Assembly (NCBI GenBank): GCA_001873215.1
Contig: MNYS01000007.1
Coordinates: 1 to 41,157 of the forward strand
From: Candidatus Levybacteria bacterium CG2_30_37_29
GTDB taxonomy: Bacteria; Patescibacteriota; Microgenomatia; Levybacterales; GWA1-39-11
Direction: 5' to 3'
DNA length: 41,157 bases
The notes beneath the pieces are model-generated. The model was not told the origin of the DNA. It ran no database searches and worked only from the letters and a program-made list of their open reading frames with translations. Positions 9,874 through 18,216 of this stretch are shown here, piece by piece. The position numbers and the translations under genes are program-made. How positions within the stretch are numbered: position 1 is the first letter of the stretch; every line of letters starts with the position of its first letter.

Positions 9874-10836
9874 ATGAATAAAAATCTTCATCCGGAATAT
9901 CAGTACCTCGATTTGTTACAAGAAATTCTCAAAAATGGCGAGCGAAAAGTAGACCGCGGAACAGATGCCGTTCTTTATAGTTTATTCGGAAGGCAAACAC
10001 GATACGATCTTTCCAGGGGATTTCCACTTCTTACTACAAAAAAAGTTTACTGGAAGGGAGTTTTGCATGAGCTTTGCTGGTTCATGAAAGGCGATACAAA
10101 TATCAAATACTTGGTAGATAACAATGTTCATATTTGGGATGATTATCCTTATAAAATTTACCAAGGAAAAGGTGGAAAACTTACTAAGGATGAATTTGTT
10201 CAGAAAATAAAAGAAAACAGCACTTTTGCAAAAAAATGGGGTAATTTGCCTAGAATTTATGGTGAAATGTGGAGGCATTGGCCTACTAAAACAAAAAGGA
10301 CAATCGATCAATTGGGATGGGTTATGCAGGAATTAAAAGAAGATCCGGATGCAAAAAACGCAATCGTTACCTCATGGAATCCTGAATACATGTATACAAT
10401 GGCGCTTAAAAAAGAAGCGAATAGGTTTCCGATTTGTCACAATATGTATCACGTGTCAAGGCGTGGCAATAAATTATCACTGCAATTGTATCAGCGAAGC
10501 GCAGATGTTTTCTTGGGTGTTCCGTTTAATATTGCTTCATACGCGCTATTAACAATAATTTTGGCAAACATCATGGGACTTGAGCCGGGAGAATTTGTGC
10601 ATACTTTTGGAGATGTTCATATTTACGAAAATCACTTAGAGCAGGTAAAAGAGCAGCTTACTCGAAAGCCCCGTCCATTTCCTACCGTTAAAATTAAACG
10701 CAAAATTAAAAGCATCGATGACTTCAAGGCGGATGATGTAGAGCTTTTGGATTACGATCCATACCCCACGATGAAAGCAGAATTAACTGTTGCAGGGGGT
10801 CTTTACGATAAAAAAACCGGCAAAATGGCAAAGTAA
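9874..10836 (+). CDS. thyA: thymidylate synthase
   Basis: GFPLLTTKKVYWKGVLHELCWFMKGDTN, QLYQRSADVFLGVPFNIASYALL, HTFGDVHIYENHLEQ. Confidence 0.97.
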   Translation: MNKNLHPEYQYLDLLQEILKNGERKVDRGTDAVLYSLFGRQTRYDLSRGFPLLTTKKVYWKGVLHELCWFMKGDTNIKYLVDNNVHIWDDYPYKIYQGKGGKLTKDEFVQKIKENSTFAKKWGNLPRIYGEMWRHWPTKTKRTIDQLGWVMQELKEDPDAKNAIVTSWNPEYMYTMALKKEANRFPICHNMYHVSRRGNKLSLQLYQRSADVFLGVPFNIASYALLTIILANIMGLEPGEFVHTFGDVHIYENHLEQVKEQLTRKPRPFPTVKIKRKIKSIDDFKADDVELLDYDPYPTMKAELTVAGGLYDKKTGKMAK

Positions 10837-10840
10837 ACGA

Positions 10841-11262
10841 GTATTAAGTATCGTGTAGAATGTATTACGTATGGATACAAAAATTAAGTCTTTTACTGAT
10901 CTTAATGCATGGAAAGAAGGACACAAATTAGTTCTGCAAGTTTATAAAATTACTTCCGATTTTCCTCAAGGAGAAAAGTTTGGATTGATAGACCAAATGA
11001 GAAGATGTGCCGTTTCGATAACCAGTAATATTTCAGAGGGATTTTCAAGGAAAACAAAAAAGGAAAAAAACCAATTTTTTTATGTGTCTTTAGGTTCGGT
11101 TACAGAACTTCAGAATCAACTATTAATTTCTAAGGATTTAAACTATATTTCAAAGGAAAACTTTGCTGATATTGCAAAACAGACAGTTGTTGTGAGTAAA
11201 TTAACAAACGGATTAATAAAAAGTGCAAAAATACTTACTACTTAATACATGATACATAATAC
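10841..11262. repeat. inverted-repeat arms enclosing the four-helix-bundle gene
   Basis: GTATTAAGTATCGTGTAGAATGTATTACGTAT (10841-10872) versus reverse complement of 11231-11262 (GTATTATGTATCATGTATTAAGTAGTAAGTAT): 25/32 identical by manual alignment. Confidence 0.65.
10871..11245 (+). CDS. four-helix-bundle protein (S23/23S rRNA intervening-sequence protein family)
   Basis: FTDLNAWKEGHKLVLQVYKITSDFPQGEKFGLIDQMRRCAVSITSNISEGFSRKTKKEKNQFFYVSLGSVTELQNQLLISKDL. Confidence 0.9.
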   Translation: MDTKIKSFTDLNAWKEGHKLVLQVYKITSDFPQGEKFGLIDQMRRCAVSITSNISEGFSRKTKKEKNQFFYVSLGSVTELQNQLLISKDLNYISKENFADIAKQTVVVSKLTNGLIKSAKILTT

Positions 11263-11758
11263 AAAAATAAACATAATTGTTGCCATGGGAAAGAATAGGG
11301 AGATTGGTGCCAAAAATGCGCTCATGTGGCACATTCCCGGAGAACTCCCAAGGTTTAAGCAAATTACCATGGGACACCCGATTGTTATGGGTAGGAAAAC
11401 GTTTGAGTCCATTGGAAGACCGCTTCCCGGACGTAATAACATTGTAATTACAAGAGACGTAAACTTTGTTCGCGACGGAATAATAGTTTGTAGTTCTATT
11501 GAAGAAGCTTTGGAGAAAGCAAGAAAAGTAGAGCATCCGCCAGCTGGCGGAGAAGTTTTTATCATTGGAGGCGGTCAGATTTACGAACAAGCGTTAAAGT
11601 TTACAGACAAACTATATTTAACCCTTGTTGATAAAGAATATCCAGAAGCCGATACTTTTTTCCCCGAATATAAAGAGTTTGATAAGATAATTTCTGAAGA
11701 AGAAGGAGAGAGTGAGGGATTGAAATATAAGTTTATTACTTTAGAAAAAAGCAGCTGA
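11249..11758 (+). CDS. folA: dihydrofolate reductase
   Basis: INIIVAMGKNREIGAKNALMWHIPGELPRFKQITMGHPIVMGRKTFESIGRPLPGRNNIVITR. Confidence 0.96.
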   Translation: MIHNTKINIIVAMGKNREIGAKNALMWHIPGELPRFKQITMGHPIVMGRKTFESIGRPLPGRNNIVITRDVNFVRDGIIVCSSIEEALEKARKVEHPPAGGEVFIIGGGQIYEQALKFTDKLYLTLVDKEYPEADTFFPEYKEFDKIISEEEGESEGLKYKFITLEKSS

Positions 11759-11792
11759 AAAGTTCCTTTTAAAGGAGCTTAATGGAGTTAAC

Positions 11793-12035
11793 ATGGTTTA
11801 CTTAAAAGAAGGACAGCCCCCGTTTAGACTAGTTGAACAAAACATGATACCAGAAGAGTTGCTAAGTCTTATGGGCGATCCAAATCAAGTCGTTCATGCG
11901 TTGTCGGGTAAGCAAAAGTTGCGTTCGGGGAGAGCCAGCTTACCTAAATTTATAGAAGATGAAGTACAATCAAATATCAGAGATTTGAGGAAATGGAGAG
12001 ATGACTCCCGAAAAGATAATCTTGTTCTTAAATAA
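11793..12035 (+). CDS. hypothetical protein
   Basis: 80-aa ORF; no motif recognised. Confidence 0.4.
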   Translation: MVYLKEGQPPFRLVEQNMIPEELLSLMGDPNQVVHALSGKQKLRSGRASLPKFIEDEVQSNIRDLRKWRDDSRKDNLVLK

Positions 12036-12087
12036 TTCTAGCCCCTACTTGCAACATTGTTTTTCTTCTGTTTAAATTGTCTTTATT

Positions 12088-13479
12088 ATGGAACTTGTGC
12101 TTGACCTTCATTTGCACTCCCGTTTTTCCCGCGCCGTTTCCCCACGAATGAATTTGGAGAATATGTATATTTGGGGGCGGAAAAAAGGAATAAATATTCT
12201 TTCAGTGACTGATTATACGCATCCGATATGGTTTCGCGAGGCACAAAGCCAGCTTGAAGAGATTTCAAGCGGAATATATAAGCTAAAAGATGAAAGAAAA
12301 GTAGAGCAGGAGTTGGGTGAGATTTTGACATTTCCTTTTGTGGGGCCGTATTTTATGCTCTCAACAGAAGTCTCAAGTATTTATTCTGAAAATGGAAAAG
12401 GACACCGCATTCATTTGCTTATTTTTTCTCCGAATTTTGAGACTGCTGCAAAAGTAAATGCCGAGCTTGTGCGCCGCGGATGCAATATTTCATCAGACGG
12501 CCGCCCGATTTTGGGGCTGACAACAAAGCAGTTATGCGAAATGCTCTTTGCGATTGATCAAAAAATTGCAATTATTCCATGTCACATTTGGACACCGTGG
12601 TTTTCTTTATATGGAAGCCGTTCCGGATACGACAAGATTGCCGATTGCTTTGGTGAATTTGCAAAATATATTTTTGCCGTTGAAACAGGCTTGTCAAGTG
12701 ATCCTTCTATGAACTGGCGCGTTCGTGAGCTTGATTCTCGTTCAATCGTTTCATTCTCTGATGCCCATTCTCTTGAAAAAATGGGACGCGAAGCAACCGT
12801 TCTAAAAAGTAAGAATCATGAAGTAAGAATCAAGAATGGGGATATTACTTATGACAATATTTTAAATGGATTTGTTAGAGGAAAAGAACGCGTTTTTGAA
12901 ATAGCATACACAATAGAATTTTATCCGGAAGAAGGTAAATATCATTATACGGGGCACAGAGCTTGCGGTATTTCTTATTCTCCGACAGAAGATAAAGCAA
13001 AAGGTACTCTCTGCCCTGTTTGTGGCCGCGATTTGACAGTTGGTGTTATGCACCGTGTTGAAGAGCTTGCAAACACGCCATCGTCTAACTTCAAAATTGC
13101 GCAGGACAAATACGGTATGACTTGGATTACGGATCCAAAAGGTGTCAGACCGCCCTCAGTGTCTTTGGTTCCGCTTCTTGAGGTCCTTTCAGAAGCCCTT
13201 GAAGCAGGGGTTGGAACAGCAACGGTTCTAACTGTTTTTGACCGTTTGGTATCTTTATTCGGATCAGAGCACGAGGTTTTATTAAGAACACCCCTTGAAA
13301 AAATACGGGACACGGCAGGTGCAAAAGTCGCAGAAGGAATTGCGAAAGTGAGAGTGCGGGATATATCAATAAATCCTGGGTTTGACGGGGAATACGGAAA
13401 AGTAAGCATATGGAATAAAAAAAAAGAAGAAGAAAAAACAAAACAGGAAAAAAAAGACCAGCTGGAGTTGGGAATTTAG
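12088..13479 (+). CDS. PHP-domain endonuclease Q (EndoQ)-like protein
   Basis: PHP signature LDLHLHSRFSRAVSPRMNLENMYIWGRKKGINILSVTDYTHP; Zn-finger YTGHRACGISYSPTEDKAKGTLCPVCGRDLTVGVMHRVEELA. Confidence 0.85.
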   Translation: MELVLDLHLHSRFSRAVSPRMNLENMYIWGRKKGINILSVTDYTHPIWFREAQSQLEEISSGIYKLKDERKVEQELGEILTFPFVGPYFMLSTEVSSIYSENGKGHRIHLLIFSPNFETAAKVNAELVRRGCNISSDGRPILGLTTKQLCEMLFAIDQKIAIIPCHIWTPWFSLYGSRSGYDKIADCFGEFAKYIFAVETGLSSDPSMNWRVRELDSRSIVSFSDAHSLEKMGREATVLKSKNHEVRIKNGDITYDNILNGFVRGKERVFEIAYTIEFYPEEGKYHYTGHRACGISYSPTEDKAKGTLCPVCGRDLTVGVMHRVEELANTPSSNFKIAQDKYGMTWITDPKGVRPPSVSLVPLLEVLSEALEAGVGTATVLTVFDRLVSLFGSEHEVLLRTPLEKIRDTAGAKVAEGIAKVRVRDISINPGFDGEYGKVSIWNKKKEEEKTKQEKKDQLELGI

Positions 13480-13691
13480 ACTTGAGACAAGAGCATGTAG
13501 GTCGCAGCAACTTGAAAAACAACTAATAGAATTCCAATTATTATTCCTATAATTCCTGCTTTTATAAATGATTTTGTGTTTACCTTCTTAGGATTAGAGA
13601 GTTTACCATAGACAATTGCAATTATTGAAAGCCCAATAATAACAGGCCAGCTGACTATGATAAATCTAAGTATTTGTGTAAATACCTCCAT
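13476..13691 (-). CDS. small membrane protein, hypothetical
   Basis: 71-aa ORF with two hydrophobic segments, opposite strand. Confidence 0.45.
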   Translation of the reverse strand: MEVFTQILRFIIVSWPVIIGLSIIAIVYGKLSNPKKVNTKSFIKAGIIGIIIGILLVVFQVAATYMLLSQV

Positions 13692-13821
13692 CTAGTAAAT
13701 CATACGGGGTAAAATTTACTGTGTCAAGCATAAAAAATAGGGCTTGCAACTTGACCAGAATTATTACACAATAATTATAGATGCGAACGTAACTGTTCGA
13801 AACGGAAGGAGGTGAAATATA

Positions 13822-14265
13822 ATGGCAAAATCAAATGGTTTGAATCAATTAGTAGATATGATGGAGGGTTGGTTTTCCAAGCTTCCCTCGCTTCCAAAAC
13901 AATGGGTTGAAACTCTGGTCATGATAACTCCATGGGTAGCATTAGTATTTGGTATTCTTGGCGTTCTTGCACTACTTGCTGCGCTTGGCGTATTGACGGC
14001 ATTGTCCCCATTCATGTTATTGGGAGCCGGAGTTGGAGCAACAACTGGATCACTTATGGGTACGGGTCTTGCGCTCGTGTCAAGCGTGTTGCTTTTAATG
14101 GCTTTTCCGGGAACAAAAGCTCGCAAAATGTCCGGATGGAATTTATTATTCTGGAGCGAAGCAGTAAGTGCTGTTTCCGCAGTTGTGTCAATGGCTTTTG
14201 GAGGAGTAGTAGGAGCAGCAATCGGTTTCTATATTCTTTTTCAAATAAAATCTCACTATAAATAG
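13822..14265 (+). CDS. multi-TM membrane protein, hypothetical
   Basis: Canonical SD GGAGGTG upstream; several TM segments. Confidence 0.65.
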   Translation: MAKSNGLNQLVDMMEGWFSKLPSLPKQWVETLVMITPWVALVFGILGVLALLAALGVLTALSPFMLLGAGVGATTGSLMGTGLALVSSVLLLMAFPGTKARKMSGWNLLFWSEAVSAVSAVVSMAFGGVVGAAIGFYILFQIKSHYK

Positions 14266-14297
14266 CCTTTGAAAAAGAAAGGTTGTGATAATTGAGT

Positions 14298-14930
14298 ATG
14301 AAGTTTCAAAATAGGCATCAAGCAGGTCTATGGCTGGCTTCTATTCTTAAAAAACATTCTATTCCCGACGATTTTCTAATTTTCGGCTTAACTCGCGGCG
14401 GAGTTGTGGTAGCAGCTGCCATTTCAGAAACAATTGGTAAAAAAATGTATCCTCTTGTTGTTAAAAAAATTGCGCGGACTTCTGATCCCGAATTTGCGCT
14501 GGGAGCTATTGGTCCCCAAAATTCTGTTTGGTGGGACGAAAAAACTTTGAGTTATTTAAATATTTCAAAAAAAGAGAAGGAAAATCTTAAAAATGAAGTA
14601 GAAAAAGAAGTAAAGTCACGCCAACAATTGTTCGGGAAAGATACCCCAAGTGTTAAAGGTAAAATCGTTATTGTTGTTGATGACGGTGTTGCAACGGGCG
14701 CAACAGCAGCTGCAGCCGCGATTTTTCTTAGAAAAAGAGGTGCCGGAAAAATTGTTTTAGCAACTCCTGTTATTTCATCCAGTGCTTACCAAATTCTTAC
14801 AAAATATTACTCAAAAATTATTTACGCTATATCATCCAAAAATTTAAGTTCCGTAGGAGAGTTTTATAACGAATTTCCCCAAATAACTGACGCGGAAGTT
14901 CTAGCGCTTCTTGACAAAAAGTATACCTAA
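14298..14930 (+). CDS. phosphoribosyltransferase family protein
   Basis: PRPP loop VIVVDDGVATGATAAAAA; FGLTRGGVVVAAAIS. ORF track starts at TTG 14292; ATG at 14298. Confidence 0.88.
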   Translation: MKFQNRHQAGLWLASILKKHSIPDDFLIFGLTRGGVVVAAAISETIGKKMYPLVVKKIARTSDPEFALGAIGPQNSVWWDEKTLSYLNISKKEKENLKNEVEKEVKSRQQLFGKDTPSVKGKIVIVVDDGVATGATAAAAAIFLRKRGAGKIVLATPVISSSAYQILTKYYSKIIYAISSKNLSSVGEFYNEFPQITDAEVLALLDKKYT

Positions 14931-14949
14931 CCGCTAAACTAATACTTCT

Positions 14950-15276
14950 ATGAGTGGAATAATTTTTACTGATTCTACATTTGAAAAAGAGGTTTTAATA
15001 AGCGAAATTCCGGTTCTTGTTGATTTTTGGGCAGAATGGTGCCAGCCATGTAAAATGGTTAACCCTTTAATTGAAGAGCTTTCAGAAGAATACTCCGGAA
15101 AATTAAAAGTAGGAAAGGTAAATGTTGATGAAAATTCAGAAACACCCGGAAATTATAGCGTAATGTCTATCCCAACCCTTATTATTTTCAAAAAAGGAGA
15201 ACCAGTTAAAACTCTTATCGGAGTACAGTCAAAAGACGTCTATAAAAGGGCAATTGAGGAAGCAATATCTGGTTAG
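14950..15276 (+). CDS. trxA: thioredoxin
   Basis: VLVDFWAEWCQPCKMVNPLIEEL; SIPTLIIFKKGE. Confidence 0.95.
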   Translation: MSGIIFTDSTFEKEVLISEIPVLVDFWAEWCQPCKMVNPLIEELSEEYSGKLKVGKVNVDENSETPGNYSVMSIPTLIIFKKGEPVKTLIGVQSKDVYKRAIEEAISG

Positions 15277-15284
15277 TTTTTTTG

Positions 15285-15389
15285 ACGGTAGATGATAGAA
15301 TATAGAGGATAGGTTTAGAAGATAGAATTTCTATTTTTCCATTTTCGACCACTATCTTCTACGTTCAATTTTCTATCGTCTTTTATATT
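15285..15389. repeat. degenerate low-complexity intergenic hairpin
   Basis: GACGGTAGATGATAGAATATAGAGGATAGG..AGAAGATAGAA / TTCTATTTTTCC..CTATCTTCTACGTTCAATTTTCTATCGTC; arms are mutually complementary. Confidence 0.6.
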
Positions 15390-15390
15390 T

Positions 15391-16356
15391 ATGGACAATA
15401 ATTTATACGACGTAATTATTATCGGAAGCGGGCCTTCAGGCCTGACTGCGGCAATCTACACAACCCGTGCAAATCTTAAAACACTAGTTATTGGTGGACG
15501 CGCTTGGGGAGGGCAGTTAATGTTGACAACAGAAGTTGAAAACTTTCCGGGATTTGCAGAAGGCATAAAGGGTCCTGATCTTATGAATGCTATGCGAAAA
15601 CAAGCAGAGCATCACGGCGCGCAGATCCTTGAGGTAAATTATACCCGCCTGCAAACGCCTGAGCGTAGCGATGGCGGGCAGGAATCCGGAAATTTTGACG
15701 CAAAACCCTTTAGTATAATTACGGACGATGACAAAACATATAAAACAAAAACAGTTATTGTTGCAACAGGAGCGGATACAAAGTGGCTTGATGTAAAAGG
15801 CGAAAAAGAGAAAATTGGGCGAGGCATTTCTTCTTGTGCGCCTTGTGATGGAGTATTTTATAGAGGGAAAAATGTTATTGTTGTTGGAGGTGGAGATAGT
15901 GCTATGGAAGAAGCGCTTGTCATGACAAAATTTGCAAATATGGTAACTCTTATTCATCGCCGCGACAGTTTTCGAGCTTCAGAAATAATGCAGAAAAGAG
16001 TTAAAGAGAATCCAAAGATTAAAATAATTTATAACACTGAAGTTGTTGAAGTTTTAGGAGATGTAAAAGTTACCGGAGTAAAAATAAAGAATAATAAAAC
16101 AAATGAAATTTCAGAAATGCCAATCGATGGAATTTTTGTTGCTGTAGGACACATGCCAAACTCTGCTATCTTTGAGGGGATTGATAAAGACGAGAAAGGA
16201 TTTATAAAAGTTTATGACCACACAAAAACAAACATTGAAGGCGTATTTGTCGCAGGAGATGTGCACGACGCCACTTACAAGCAAGCAGTCACCGCCGCCG
16301 GCTTCGGCTGCATGGCAGCGTTAGAAGTAGAAAAATACTTAATGGATCAAGGCTGA
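15391..16356 (+). CDS. trxB: thioredoxin reductase
   Basis: IIGSGPSGLTAAIYTTRANLKTLVI, SSCAPCDGVFYRGKNVIVVGGGDSAMEEA, GVFVAGDVHDATYKQAVTAAGFGCMAALE. Confidence 0.96.
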   Translation: MDNNLYDVIIIGSGPSGLTAAIYTTRANLKTLVIGGRAWGGQLMLTTEVENFPGFAEGIKGPDLMNAMRKQAEHHGAQILEVNYTRLQTPERSDGGQESGNFDAKPFSIITDDDKTYKTKTVIVATGADTKWLDVKGEKEKIGRGISSCAPCDGVFYRGKNVIVVGGGDSAMEEALVMTKFANMVTLIHRRDSFRASEIMQKRVKENPKIKIIYNTEVVEVLGDVKVTGVKIKNNKTNEISEMPIDGIFVAVGHMPNSAIFEGIDKDEKGFIKVYDHTKTNIEGVFVAGDVHDATYKQAVTAAGFGCMAALEVEKYLMDQG

Positions 16357-16383
16357 TTTCTGTTCTGTTTGGAATTAGAATAA

Positions 16384-16968
16384 TTACTTCAGATTTTTTT
16401 TGAGGATTTCGAGGTCGTCTTTTAGCGCAATAAAACCGTTTGAAAGCGTAATAAGTTCTTTTTCAATATTCTGAAGAGAGATGCTTGATTGAATATGAGA
16501 ATGTTTTTCTGCTGTTTGTTCTTGTTCTCCATCAAGCTGGATTTTATCGATATCAACTGAAATATCTTCAACGTCGGTCTCAAGATCCTTAACATTATCT
16601 CGCATTTTTTTAATATTTCCTTCAAGCCCTTGCACGTCTTCGGCAATATCTTCAAAGCCTCCTTCTAGGCTCTCAACGTCTTCCTGAATTTCTTCAACAT
16701 CCTCCTCAACGTCTTCAAGGCTTTCAGTATTTCTGTTAACGGTCATTTGAATAAAAAGCGCGAGGTAAATTGCTTCAAGAGAAACAACAGTTGTAAGAAT
16801 AAGAAGAATCTGATCAAATTTTACGCCAAAAAAATAGAGAGCAAAGCAGAGAATAAAAAGTGCAGTATGTATCAATATGCTTTTTGTTGTTCCGACCCAT
16901 TCTGTTGTATAAACAGAAAGGTTTTCAAGCTTGCTTAATTTTTTGACGTGTTGAATTTTTTTAATCAT
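16384..16968 (-). CDS. DUF1003-like membrane protein with acidic coiled-coil C-terminus
   Basis: FDQILLILTTVVSLEAIYLALFIQMTVNRN resembles DUF1003; then EDVEEDVEEIQEDVESLEGGFEDIAEDV heptad-like repeats. Confidence 0.6.
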   Translation of the reverse strand: MIKKIQHVKKLSKLENLSVYTTEWVGTTKSILIHTALFILCFALYFFGVKFDQILLILTTVVSLEAIYLALFIQMTVNRNTESLEDVEEDVEEIQEDVESLEGGFEDIAEDVQGLEGNIKKMRDNVKDLETDVEDISVDIDKIQLDGEQEQTAEKHSHIQSSISLQNIEKELITLSNGFIALKDDLEILKKNLK

Positions 16969-17073
16969 GGTTTTTTATTTCTCAAACCTACATTATATCA
17001 GGACTTAGTACTTTAGGATACCTTTTAGGATATAAGAGGTTGTGAGAGAATGTCAACCCCTTGTTCTAGATTT

Positions 17074-17772
17074 TTAGAAATTGGCAGCAATTTTAGGAGA
17101 AAAGCTTGTAAAAAGCTGGGAGCAATAAGATCCGCTACATGCAACACACGAATATTTATAATCTCCATCAATAGAGGCGCGGTGAATTGGGGAATGAAGC
17201 CACCAGTTAACAGTATCTTTTTCATCAGTTCCCGCTTTTGCGTTTTCAAAAATCCAATATGGCAAGTTTCTATTATAAAGTCCGGAGTGGAGAGTTCCTT
17301 TTCCAAGTTCTGCCGTAATTTCAGTTGTTCTGATAGCGGCAAGAGCGCAGACTTTATCATCTTTTTCAAAAAGCGGCAGCCCAATGCTTTTTCTATGACT
17401 ATTTATTAACTCAAAAATAGCGTCTGGATTAACGGTGGAAGGCCCCGCTACAAAAGTTTGAACAGGAGTAGGCGTTTGAATTACATCAATTGGTACTCTT
17501 TGGGCTTGTATTTCTATTGTTCCAATAGATGGCCGTGTTATCTGACCGATTTTTTGAGTAATTGTTTCTGTTGGATTTACCCGTTGTTTATCCGAAATAA
17601 TTTGAAGTGAGGGTATTTGTGGTGTAAGACAAGACAAGGCTTTATACGAGCATGTAAAGCTCGAATTATTTGAGGAAAAAACATTGCCCATGGAGATTTG
17701 AGCAAATGCTGGTTTTGCTGATGCTGCAATCAAAAAGAAGACAATTGCGGCAATCCTTTTACCTGCCTGCAT
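17074..17772 (-). CDS. secreted CAP/SCP-domain-like protein
   Basis: Signal peptide; IFELINSHRKSIGLPLFEKDDKVCALAAIRTTEI..HSGLYNR..ENAKAG..WLHSPIHRASIDGDYKYSCVAC. Confidence 0.7.
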   Translation of the reverse strand: MQAGKRIAAIVFFLIAASAKPAFAQISMGNVFSSNNSSFTCSYKALSCLTPQIPSLQIISDKQRVNPTETITQKIGQITRPSIGTIEIQAQRVPIDVIQTPTPVQTFVAGPSTVNPDAIFELINSHRKSIGLPLFEKDDKVCALAAIRTTEITAELGKGTLHSGLYNRNLPYWIFENAKAGTDEKDTVNWWLHSPIHRASIDGDYKYSCVACSGSYCSQLFTSFSPKIAANF

Positions 17773-17882
17773 TAATTTCTTGTTCTTCTATCCAGAAGCA
17801 GATGGGTTTTTGGAACAAGACTTGAGAGTATAGCATAAAAAGGGTATTTTGTCCAGTCCTGGCGGGCTTTTTGAATCAGTGC

Positions 17883-17911
17883 TTGACAAAGCGTGAACTG
17901 GACGCTACAAT
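17883..17911 (+). promoter_or_regulatory. sigma70-type promoter of the tRNA-Ala/23S/5S unit
   Basis: TTGACA (17883-17888), 17-nt spacer, TACAAT (17906-17911). Confidence 0.75.
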
Positions 17912-18143
17912 AGTTTTTACCTTTTAAGGGAAATCAAGATTAGTTATGATATATAACTCAAATTAACTCCAATATATCCGCCGCATGAGGTGGATCCCTA
18001 TTGTCAACATACACTTCGGTTATTTGCTGATTTCTTCTTAGGGTTTAACAATTAATTTTTTGTGAAACCGCTACTTAAGCTAGGCGGTTACAGGTTTGTA
18101 GGTATGCAATAGGTGCTTTGGGCTTGCCCTGAGTACTTACGAA

Positions 18144-18216
18144 GGGCCCGTAGCTTAGCTGGTAGAGCGTCGCATTTGCATTGCGAAGGTCGAGAGTTCG
18201 AATCTCTTCGGGTCCA
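18144..18216 (+). tRNA. tRNA-Ala (TGC anticodon)
   Basis: Acceptor GGGCCCG/CGGGTCC, anticodon stem-loop TCGCA-TTTGCAT-TGCGA, T-arm GAGAGTTCGAATCTC; CCA not encoded. Confidence 0.95.

Noticed and set aside
17025-17384. ORFs 17025-17384 (-) and 17050-17409 (+)
   Set aside because: Both overlap the CAP-like secreted protein (17074-17772, -), which has a signal peptide and the better motif support.
17940-18140. Possible 16S remnant upstream of tRNA-Ala
   Set aside because: Searched by eye for GTCGTAACAAGGTA and the GGATCACCTCCT tail; only short hairpins (ATCCGCC/GGTGGAT, AACCGC/GCGGTT) were found.
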